In this document: positions 24,177 to 34,421 of the stretch, one piece after another
Position numbering within the stretch: position 1 is the stretch's first letter
How the letters are laid out: each line of letters starts with the position of its first letter
Assembly: GCF_042242105.1 (NCBI RefSeq)
Contig: NC_092029.1
Location: 8,185,885 to 8,249,884 of the forward strand
From: Pempheris klunzingeri
Taxonomy: Eukaryota; Chordata; Actinopteri; Acropomatiformes; Pempheridae
Length of the DNA stretch: 64,000 nt
Direction of reading: 5' to 3'
Notes under the pieces: generated by a model
Told to the model about the DNA's origin: nothing
Databases searched by the model: none
What the model saw: the letters and a program-made list of their open reading frames with translations, nothing else
Program-made: the position numbers and the translations under genes

Positions 24177-25519
24177 GATTAGGAGAAATGGGATTACTAC
24201 TAAGAAGTCTGAGTAAATCCTAAAAGGGATAAAGGTGAATGTACTCTAGTACAGACGTGCACACATACAAACAACCCAAAAGACGTAAGCTAGTTTAGAG
24301 ACTTAATACTTTAGGAAGCACTACTCACAGATTTTTTTATTTGACTTAGTTTCAGGTTCTTCTTTGGTTTTACCCCTTTTTTTTGTTGTTGCCTGAGCAT
24401 TACTTCTTCCTTTTTCTTCCCGTCTTCTTACATCCTCTTTTCCTTCTTCCAGCTCTCCCATTGTCTCCATCTTGTTATCCACCTTCCCATTCTGCTCTTC
24501 TCCTCCTCCCTCCATCCCTCCTTCATTGCTTCCCTTCCTTCAAAGACACAAAACATGAATGTATAAAGCAGAAGAAAAATACTTAGGTATAAAAAACATG
24601 CTGGTTATCTTTTGTCTTATTTAATAGTAATATTCCAGGTAATATATTACCTTTGGACTGCTTAGACTAAAATAAAAAATTTGAGTGTCACTTTTGGCTC
24701 AATTTTGATCTGCAACATTTTTAACAAAAAATTAACTGCTTATTCAGATAAAAAGTTTTAATAAAATGTCTCACAGTGACATCGACTGACAGATCTAAAT
24801 ATAACAGCTAACCATAACCTTTACATGTATTTTGAAGGTCTGATTGGGTGAGTCGTGTTGCCTCTTTCCCCCAGTTTGATCTATGATTCATCCTGGAAGT
24901 CCAGCTCTTTGAGAAATTTGCAGCAAAACATCAAGAGAAACGCATTTAAACAATCTTGTCTGGCAGTTCTGAATATGAACACTAGGTGGTGGTATAGACT
25001 CATAGGCACAGAGGGAACTTTAATCCACCAATGAAGAACCAGAACAAGAACAAGAGATAAGAGCCACATGCACAACACTGACAGCAGCAGATAAGATGCT
25101 TCCTGATGCACGACTCGCATGTATAGAGATGATAGAGGTGCCATAAATCATTTTGCTCCATGTTTTATTCATCTTTGAGATTTTGAAGGAAAACAGATCA
25201 CAGAGGCAGAGTCTGTCCATCCATGGCCTGAGAGGACAGATAAGAGAGAAAAGAGGCAGAGGTGAATGACGATAGATCAGCATCCTCGGCTCACTCCAGA
25301 AATAGCAACTCTATATACTCTATATTCAACTCTTCAGCGTCACAGCTTGCGTATGTGTGTGTGTGTGTGTCGTAAAGCACATGCACGTGTGCTTTTATGT
25401 GAGTGTGGGGTTGACTTGGCTGCCACGGTAACCTGCATCATTGTAACCATAGTGATGGAGAGCATGGGAGAGGGAGGGGGTGCGTATAGAGCAAGGTAGG
25501 CGTCATAACTATTCATCCC

Positions 25520-25521
<2 letters not shown>

Positions 25522-25564
<43 letters not shown>
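25522..25564 (+). repeat. (TG)21 microsatellite
   Basis: Near-perfect TG dinucleotide tract in the tmem244-tmem200a intergenic region. Confidence 0.9.
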
Positions 25565-25566
<2 letters not shown>

Positions 25567-25744
25567 CGGTTAACTTTATTACTGAGAATCTCACTAATCA
25601 TGCAGATCTCTCGCTTTACATCTGTAGACGGTGCATGTGTACATTTTTATTTTGATGTTCAAGCCTTTTCATAATGCTGCAATGTTTTTCACTTTTTTGC
25701 ATCACCGTGTGCTTCCCTCATCTGTGTAACAGCAATAATGAAAG

Positions 25745-26165
25745 GCGATTAAAGGAATAGTTTGACATTCGCTTTCTTCGATGAAAGGGGAAACAGGTAG
25801 CCTAGCGAAGCTAAGCTAACTGTATTCCTCGGCCGCCCACCTCTGAGCCTGGTTCTGTTTGAGGTTTCTGCCCGTTAAAGGGGAGTTTCTCCTCGCCATG
25901 TTCGCCTAATGCCTAATGCCTAATGCCTGATGCCTGATGCCTGATGCCTGCTCATGTGGGGATTCCTTAAAGTCCTTAATTTTGAATTATGGAATCGTTG
26001 GGTCTCTCTCCTAATTAAAGAGTTTGCTCTAGACCTGCTCTTAATGGGAAAGCGTCTTGAGATGACACTTGTTATGAATTGGCGCTGTATAAATAAAGAT
26101 TGATTGATTGGTTGATTGAAGACAGCTAACAAGTGTATCCCCCAAAATGCTGAACTAGTCCTTTA
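25745..26165 (+). mobile_element. Retroelement 3' end nested in an older dispersed repeat
   Basis: The outer repeat begins AAAGGAATAGTTTGACATTC and ends AATGCTGAACTAGTCCTTTA, an inverted-ended fish element. It is interrupted from about 25821 to 26127 by a LINE-type tail with CACCTCTGAGCCTGGTTCTG, TGAGGTTTCTGCCCGTTAAA, GGGAGTTTCTCCTCGCCATG, CGTCTTGAGATGACACTTGT, GGCGCTGTATAAATAAAGAT and a terminal TGATTGATTGGTTGATTGA. AGCTAAC flanks the insert on both sides, a candidate 7-bp target duplication. Six and a half heptamers (CCTAATG/CCTGATG) at 25905-25950 expanded inside the insert. Confidence 0.6.
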
Positions 26166-26774
26166 GCAGTAGAAATTTGCCATTGACAACAGGTATCGTA
26201 TGTGTGTGAATGTGAAAGTATCAGTCGACTACTACGACTAAAAATGTCCGAAGTCATAAAGCTTCATTATCAGGAGAGTGAACTAAACCTGACAATTTCA
26301 CAAGCACGTGATCACCAAGGTAAACCTAAATCCTTGTTTCAGCCCAACAAAGCTGAGCCTGAACGGGAGCTGTGAAACGTCAGATGGATTTCAAGTCAGT
26401 TTTGAATTAAATGCCATGATAAATAACAAAGAAGCACTGCAGCGAAGATTAAACAAACCATGATCCTGACGGGTTTTTGTCAAGTTGCAAAATATTTAGA
26501 TACGAGCTTGAAGCATGTTCCAGTTGCACACTTAATAAAACATGAGCATGAAAAATGGGACTGCTAGAGACAACTTAACACAGCGCTTCTGTGTCTGGAG
26601 GGAGTGTTTACACCACACGAGTGTGTTGTGTTCAGAGGAATCACCACTGCTGTTTTTCTAAATCAATTCAACACACATCTGTATGTGTGTTATGGGGGAT
26701 AAATGGTTCATGCCTCCCAAATGTGAAGATTTGTTGCTTTCCTCTACTGTAAATGGGTCCCTGTGGTATGCATT

Positions 26775-26830
26775 TTTAACTATTTCCTGACATTTTATAG
26801 AACAAACTGATAATGAAAATAATGGCTGGT
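26775..26830 (+). repeat. Fragment of the 10-kb dispersed repeat family
   Basis: ACTATTTCCTGACATTTTAT, AGAACAAACTGATAATGAAA and ATAATGG match the terminal part of the family seen at 10045-10700. Confidence 0.45.
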
Positions 26831-28338
26831 TTCCGCCCTAAAAATCCTGCCCAATCACTGAGCCTGAAATAACCCTTGCATGTGTCCCGTTGGCTTTCAC
26901 CAGTCCCCCTACCTGTCAATCATACTTCAAACCACTGAAATATTCTCATTTCAATAAAAGAGCCAATTCCTCTCCTTCACCCCGTCTTACTCTTCTCTCC
27001 TCACCCCATTCCTCCAGATTTCCTCCTCTCTAACGCTTTTCTCTCCAAAACTCCTGTCCTCTGATTACCGTCTCCCCTTTAATTATTTAGCTGCAGACTC
27101 CTGTCCACAGCTGTTTACAATAAGTATAACCCAAAAAGTCAACACATTTTGTAAATCCCATAATCCCAAGAGGCTTGTAAACAAGTAATGCAACGGTCAA
27201 CAATGCACGGCTTTGTTTCTCCTCTCCTTTTACTCCCACACTCTCTCCACATCTCGCTGTCTTCCTCCTGATGTGTTTCCCTCTGCCCCTCTGCAGCGTG
27301 TTTTCATTTCGATCTCTTATGGAATGTAAATACAGCGACTGACTGACTGACTACTGCACCAGGGATGTGCCTTCAACATTGATCTCAACCTCTTTAGAGC
27401 AGGCATGGGGTAGGCAAGGGCAAAAAAATAAAAAAAAGAAAAAGTGGTGATTCTTGAGGGGTATTTTTAGTGTGTGTGCGTGTGGAGCAGAGAGGGTGTT
27501 ATAATGAGAGTTAAGGGTGGGGGTGAGGTCGGGTATGTCATGGTCAGGTTTGAGGTCGAGGACGGCGGCCCAGGATCAGCAGAGTGCCCTAATGACTGTA
27601 CAAGTGTGTGTTCTGGGTGCACATGCTCAGCTGTACCACTCTGCCCTCGGGGTGTTTCATTCCTTGCCAACTTAATCTCAGCCACCTGAACAAATAATGG
27701 TCTTTCTGTCTCTCTCTCTCACTCACACACACTTAAAGCTTATTGTTCAAAATATCTGCCCAGTTGTCTGTCTTGCATTCCCCTCACCTCACTCCAGCTG
27801 GTGTATTTTCATTGAATTAACTCCAGCATGTAAATACAGGAAATGACACACATGCCAACATCTGCAACGTTTTTGCTGCCCCTCTTTTTTCTCTGCTTGG
27901 AGACACACACACAAAAAAGCTGAAAAGTTGAACACAAACAAAGCCCTCTGAGCATGTTAATGACTCCTAACATTTGGTGCATATCTTCCACGAACACCCT
28001 CGTGCAAATATTAGAGCTGTCAGTCACTCAAACACGCTGCATTTGTTGCTCCAGGATTGTTTTTATTTCCTGAGCTTTGTGCGCTAAAGCTGTGTTCTGC
28101 CATCCTGCTGATTGTTGCTCCCACTGAGGGACATTCAACATGACAAGCTGATCCGTTTTCCTCCTTGAGCTGAGCATCGCCAAGGCTTCTCACACTGTCT
28201 TTCCCCACAACCAGTCGTCCCCCTTATCGTGTGCGCCCTGCACATCCAAGAAAACCATGGCACAGTGCCTTATTTCCCTCCTTAAACACGCACACACTCC
28301 AGAGAACACACAGCGCTCACACAAACCATTCACCCCCA

Positions 28339-28361
28339 TCTCTCTCTCTCTCTCACTCACA

Positions 28362-28445
<84 letters not shown>
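28339..28445 (+). repeat. Compound (TC)n-(AC)n microsatellite next to the candidate tmem200a promoter
   Basis: A TC tract with a short CACTCACACA interruption runs into about 58 bp of uninterrupted CT and then about 24 bp of AC. It ends about 90 bp before the TATA-like element at 28534. ORFs on either strand here are translations of the repeat. Confidence 0.9.
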
Positions 28446-28533
28446 TCAGTGGAAGCCTCTCGCATTCCCACAAGCGGAAGAAGCGCTTTGGAGGAATTGG
28501 ATGGAGCTGCCTCGTCTCTCTCCGGCTCAGAGG

Positions 28534-28541
28534 AATAAAAA
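28534..28541 (+). promoter_or_regulatory. Candidate TATA-like element of tmem200a
   Basis: AATAAAAA lies in an otherwise CpG-richer stretch (28480-28960) with no long ORF, upstream of a candidate non-coding exon. The position and orientation fit a plus-strand promoter with a start site near 28570. No transcript evidence is available, so this is inference. Confidence 0.3.
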
Positions 28542-28569
28542 CGCGCTTTACTCGCCAGTTTAAACTGCT

Positions 28570-29220
28570 CGCTGTTTTGTTCTTAAAACGCAACAACTCG
28601 CTGCTGATGTTTTCTCTAAAGAGTTGGATCTTTTTGTCTTCTTTTGTGGTCTGAAATCAAGTTTTTGGACGCGAATATCGGGATTCCGGGAGTTTTACGC
28701 GTTATAGTCGAAACAGTCAGGAGGAACATCACCGCCAGCTTTTGCTGTCTTTTCACCACTGACACAAGGAATATTTTTTTTTCCCGCTGGGGAGTTACAA
28801 CCTGAGCGTTTACGACTTTAAATAGGCGGGATGTGCTGAAGGGTTTTCCTTCAGGCGTAATAAGGAGCGCGTTTCACCGCCCTCATTGTCCGGAGCGCAC
28901 ACACTCTCCATTTGGCGTAAAACGTGTTCCGCGCTGAATAAAGTCACACAAATAGACAAATCTGACAGCTCGCATGCTAACTGTTACAAGGACACTGTAT
29001 AATCTCCATTAAGGACCTCGGTTGTGAGTAAAAGACTGCGCTGCTGTTTCCAGACCCTGCATGGGGGCTGAGCCGTCTCCTGTCACCTTCATTTTCTCTG
29101 GCATTTCACTGGAAGTAGCCTTCAAAGTGGAAGATGGCTTTTTACTTCCCCCCAGGTTGCAGCCTAATCCCCTTCCATGCCTAATGGCACATTGACAGCA
29201 AAACTCGGCTTTTTGCAAAG
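28570..29220 (+). other. tmem200a: Candidate 5' untranslated first exon of tmem200a
   Basis: The segment is CpG-richer than its surroundings, has no conserved ORF and ends in a strong donor, GCAAAG|GTAAGGAC, at 29220/29221. A plausible acceptor precedes the tmem200a start codon (TTTCCGAAG at 38376), which would give a 5' UTR intron of about 9.2 kb. Mammalian TMEM200A also has upstream non-coding exons. The 5' end is a guess based on the TATA-like element. Confidence 0.4.
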
Positions 29221-29643
29221 GTAAGGACTGAGCTGTGTCTGACCTCTCCAACTCTGAAAAACACTCGCTCTGAAACAATCCAAGCTGACAGCTCTACAGT
29301 CTATCTTTTTATTTCCATCCATATTTAATGACGTTCTGTTTAATATTTCACGAACAGAGAAGTTTAATATGATGGCAACATCTATTTGCCATCTTTCTAC
29401 TCTAATTGCTGGTGTTTTATTGGACCAGATAAGCTTTGATATTATTGAGGGTGGTCCAACATTTTGTATGGTGTGTGTGTGTCTATGTGTTGATGTATTG
29501 GGGAGGGAACACTATGATCTATTTATTGTGCCAAGTTTATCCAAGCTTCAGATTATCACCTCTCTGTGCCTGCCTACTATCTCTTGATTTTAATTAACCT
29601 CTTAGTAGCTTAACAAGGCATGACGTCAATATGCATCTAAAGG

Positions 29644-29706
29644 CAGGATCAAAGGTCATCATTAGAGGATCAAAGGTCATCATTAGAGGACCAAAGGTCA
29701 TCTTCA
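29644..29706 (+). repeat. Three 21-bp tandem units, each with a TCAAAGGTCA-type nuclear-receptor half-site
   Basis: Three consecutive 21-bp units start at 29644, 29665 and 29686. Each contains GGATCAAAGGTCA or GGACCAAAGGTCA, close to a DR1 element or an extended AGGTCA half-site. They lie about 420 bp inside the putative first intron of tmem200a. The third unit has begun to diverge at its 3' end. Confidence 0.6.
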
Positions 29707-30647
29707 ATCATAACCACACGTGTGTTAAGACATATAAAATACTCTGGTTAGAATAATATTTTTTTTTTGCACTGAAGTGAATGTACTGACTTGAAATTTC
29801 TCAAATTTACATCCACCCCACTGTCCAGAAACACATGAGATGTCTCTTGTCTTGTCTCTTGGGGGTTTATTTGGTTGGATGCTTTCAAAATCTCAATAGT
29901 TTCTTTAAAGTTACACACAGAAATGCGATAAGTGTGAAAACATCCCTCTAGTGTCAGACTCAGTGAAGTGACAGTAAGCAGCATGTTATAAGTGGAGAGG
30001 GGCTTCAACATCAGATGCTGTGTCTCTCACACTTTATTGTCTTGTGTGAGTTAAATGATGCCAGTGAATTAGAAGTAACTCTCACCTTGAGAGCTATTTG
30101 AAGGATTAAGGTAGCTCACTGAAAAGCCAAACGGCTCATAGTGAGATATCTCCCGCTGCCAAACGTTTTATGCAGAAATAATGTGAGTTTAATTTAAGAA
30201 TCATTAAGAAGTCAGGCAACATATGAGCTAATCCTTTGTCACAGTTATCCACCAACTGGATAATCCTGTTTAAACACGCCTAGGTCAGCAGTTCCTTCAC
30301 TTTGTTGCTCTCATTGAGGCGCAAACCCCCCTCCTAATAATGATAGTTCATCCTAGAGGACCCCATGTGTGGGAAATTCAATTTATGGCATAGAATGCTT
30401 TAAAGGCCAAATTAAACAAGACCTGTTAGCTCGTGGAAAACAAAAGATAAGTGGACTTTAATTGTTTCTTACGCTGTGGAGAAGGGGCCGCTAGAATCCA
30501 AGCACGGACCCCAGGAAAGTCCCAGGCCACTGTTGCAGGGCAGTTGGGGACAGCTCGTGCCTCATGATGAGTGTGGGTGACTGCAAACCAGGACTGTGAG
30601 GAAGACAGAGTGAGTCATTTCGTTGGAATAAACAGGGGGCTCACTCC

Positions 30648-30774
<127 letters not shown>

Positions 30775-33700
30775 CTGGCATGAGCATCTGATGATTCAAT
30801 TCAAAACGTAATTCAATTGAGTAGAGCTGAATTGATCACAAGAGGCAAAGACACTGATGCAGTGTGAAGGATGTGAGACAAAAAAAATAAACACTATGTA
30901 TCATCAAAATAATGAGGGAAAAAACCGCAAACGTGATGGTGAAGAGGGTGCTGGATTTGACACTCGAGTGCTTGCATCAGAAAATGTGCTGCTGAAAGGT
31001 CAGTGGGAAAACACAGTGATATATTCTCCAGACAGATGACTGAAGAAAAGCAACACTGAGTGAAGCAACACACAAACACACGCTCGCTGTGTTTATTATC
31101 CTTTGCTCATCCTTATCCCTCCTTTTCCTCTTTCCTGCCCAGTGTTGTCAGGGATCTTTTCATCCCCCCAGTCTTAAATGATTTCCGTAGGAGTTTGTGA
31201 TCAAATGAAATGGACATGATACGCTTTTTAAATCCGCAAAAACCAAATGTTACTCTTCTTCTTTAAAGAACTGCAATAAGGATAGAGACTTGAGTCTTGA
31301 CGCTGTCTCAGGCTCATGTAGAGGTCTGATTTCATTACCCAGGAGCCAGACAGACCCAAACTTACAGGCATCGTATTTAATTCTTGATTCTGTGGCTCCA
31401 CTCTAAACAGTTTCACGGTAGAAAACAAGACGCTGAACACTGTGAACCAACACAAATGTGATAACTGAAAGTTTTAAAAAAGCCATTTTCTCATGTTACA
31501 TCACAAAAGCCCCTGCACAGCCCACGTCCAACTGCACAGATGTTTTTGCCTGATTAGATCTCTTCTAGGGACTGATTTATAAAGTAGAAATTCCAGAAAA
31601 ACCAAGTAAACATGGATGTCTCTTGTCAGCCAAAATCTGTTATTTAAGAAAATTACACAAGAAAATGTACTGATGTTTCCTATATGGTCGATGCACAGTC
31701 ATTTTAACCTTCCCATGTCCAACTCTGTGGTTATATTGACACCATAAGCATGCAAATTCCTCTGATTTCTACCATCCATCCCATATTGTGTGAACACAAC
31801 ATAATGAAGCAGAATGGCTGAAAATATCTGTGTGTGCAGATCAGGGGTTCAGCTCAAAAGACACAGCATGCAGGTTCAAAGTTTTCAGTTAGGGGAATTC
31901 ACGAATGAAGGTCTGCATGTGCCGTGTTGTAGTGTAGTCTGTGGAGTCTACGGACTGACACTCGGCCTCCATTGCAGACCTCTGGGCTCAATCCAAGATG
32001 GTGGTTCCTCCTCAAATGTTTCCAATGTGCTCACAGGGGTGGGCAGCTGATCAGGGTTCACCAAAGGGTGACACAATCAGCTGGTATTGGCGGCATCTTT
32101 CGGACAGCAGATCGCTTTGTTCGGTCAGCTGTGAGGTGCTCCTCTGCAGCTGACTGTGAACTTTGACCTCTTTAGAAAAACAAACGGTGAAATCTTCCTC
32201 ATGGATCAACAAAGTAAATAAGTGGAACATGTGGCTGCATGAAGGAAAAAACAGACCTGTTCCTGGTGCAGGTCACATCACGGGTTGTGATCCATGTCAC
32301 AGCTTTGTGTGTCATCTCATCTGTGTTACACCTTTTTCCTGTCGCACTCTGCAGAAACATTTTTGAAGGATCGAGCTAATAGTGGTCTTATGACTACAAT
32401 TCGTTACAATCGCTACGTTTCTAGTGAAGATTATGTGTTTATTTTTACAATTATAGAAGACTGAGTTTTGGTTGAGTACAGGTTGTACAGGTTGATGTTT
32501 TGGTTTTTTTTTTTGGAGGGCCCTCGCTAAGAGAATTTCCTGAAAACTGTCTCTAATTGTAGCTGCATTTCCTTCCAGCACAGATTAATGTAACAATGAC
32601 ATAACATTAAGTACATTATTAGTAGTTAATGGGCTGAAACATGGAAAACCAAAAGTATGAACCTTTAACGCAGACATAATAATCTGTCCTTTGTCAATTT
32701 GCCCACAATCCAAAACAAGAATACAATAACATTATACAATGATATACTAGCCTATACTACATTATACTATACTACACTGCACTTTACTATACTAGACTAT
32801 ATTATTAGTATATCATATTATATTATTTATTTGAACAAACATGAAACAGCCCTCTGAATAAATTAGGTGTGTTTTGAGATTTTGAAGAAAATAACTGTGA
32901 AATAATACACTAAATTAATTCTTGTCTAACGAAGTCTATGAACATGCTCTTTTGCACCCACCTGATCTCATTTTGTAATATTGTGCCTGACAGTTGTGTA
33001 GGTGTACTCTGAAATTAAGTACTTAAGTTTGAACCGAGCACAAAAACACTTGGCAGTCTATTTATTTCAGTATTTCAAGTCAAAAGCGTTGTCAAGAACC
33101 GGTTGCACAGGGATCAGGTCTTGTTCACTGCATACATGCCCTTGACTCATGCAGGTAATGAGTAGATAGTAAACTGGCTTTTAAAAGTCTGAACATTTGC
33201 CAAAAGTCAGATTTTACCACAGCAGTCAAGCTGGAGAGGCTGAGACAGTACGTACTCGAGTCCTTTCAAGGGAAGACTCCCATGTTTCCATATTTGTCTC
33301 CCAGCTCGATGATATTATGGCAGCTGACCTTAACAGCAGCAGCAGGGGGGTTTGTCTGTCCCTATGTTTAAATCCAGTTCAGGTGAAGAAAAAAAAAAAA
33401 CGAAGCCAATGAAACAGTTTCTCAGAATTAACGTCGCTAGAACAATTTATGACACAGAAACAAAAACGCATGTAAATTACAGGAGACATAATAGATGCAA
33501 ATTTTTCTCTCCCTGCCAGGTTCTATTTTTACGTTCCCGCTCATTCCTCTCTCATTACATCTGTCTTTGCTGCTTCCCTTCTCACTCTATTTGTGTCCAT
33601 ATTAGATGTCTTTCTCCATGATGTGCTGCCACACAGTTCACTCAAGTGAGTCATTTGAAACTTTTTTTTCAGCGTCCTTCTTGAGTTAAAAAGTCTCTGG

Positions 33701-34368
33701 AGTTTGTTGTATGCGGATCAAAACACCTCCTCTATTCTCCTCTAGTCTTCCCCCTCTGGCTGTCTTCTTCTGGACTGGATTTCTTGCAACTCTACTCTGC
33801 CTCCCACCTTTACTTCTCCTCGTTTGGACTTTCTATCCCACCTGTCCTGTTGTCTCTTCTCTTCCACAGTCCACACTGAGAGAACTGTGGAGCTTCGGCA
33901 CAAACTGCATAATCAAGATGTAATTAACACCCCGAAATGCACTGCTAACACATAAATGTTGAGAGTGCAAGAAAATGCAGGGTTTTCTAGCAAGCACCTT
34001 TCATGCCAAACTCTCTGTTGCTCTCACCCTCTCTCTTCATCTCTGGTGTCTCCCTTTCGCCAGCGCTTCTCTCATTTCAGCCCACTTGCCAATTCCCTCA
34101 TGTCTCTATCCATTCTCCCCCAATTCTGCCTCAGCATCTTTTACCGTCTCATTTTTACCTCCCCGTCTTAATCACACCTCTTAGAAATTGAGGGAGAGGT
34201 GGAGTGAAATCATTCCAACCCATGTGCTGTGCCACAAAGGGTTGGTTATTTCCTCAATACCTGCGCTTACGCACAAATATAAATCAAAACGACGCCTTGG
34301 AAATGTTCCTTTGTTGATGGGATATGGTGTTAATGATATACCTGTCATTCCCGTGCACACAGCTGGTA

Positions 34369-34421
34369 GTTGCTATAGAAACGTGTCACCTAGCAGCAGC
34401 ATGTGTAGTTGCTATAGGGAC
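34369..34421 (+). promoter_or_regulatory. Pair of X-box-like (RFX-type) motifs
   Basis: GTTGCTATAGAAAC (34369-34382) and GTTGCTATAGGGAC (34408-34421) are both preceded by GTA and spaced 39 bp start to start. Each resembles the RFX X-box (GTTGCC-N-RGYAAC) with mismatches. A TACGTCACGTGATG segment with a CACGTG E-box follows at 34424-34437. Function is inferred only from motif likeness. Confidence 0.3.

Larger units (their letters stand above)
24044..28480. other. Intergenic region between divergent tmem244 and tmem200a
   Basis: About 4.4 kb without a supportable gene. It holds a G-rich tract (24132-24176), a long pyrimidine-rich tract (about 24330-24545, whose minus-strand ORF is lysine/glutamate-rich low complexity), a (GT)21 tract (25522-25564), a nested repeat (25745-26165), a small repeat fragment (26775-26830), TC-rich stretches (26990-27070, 27230-27300) and a compound microsatellite at its right edge. 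Confidence 0.6.

Noticed and set aside
24321..24515. 64-codon minus-strand ORF rich in Lys and Glu with a GTGAGT donor-like end
   Set aside because: It is the purine strand of a pyrimidine-rich low-complexity tract. The donor would leave it in a phase that does not join tmem244 exon 2, and there is no homology.
24881..25144. 87-codon hydrophobic minus-strand ORF (Leu/Val-rich) as a membrane protein exon
   Set aside because: No family resemblance, no consistent splice sites and no overlap with the tmem244 structure; probably chance.
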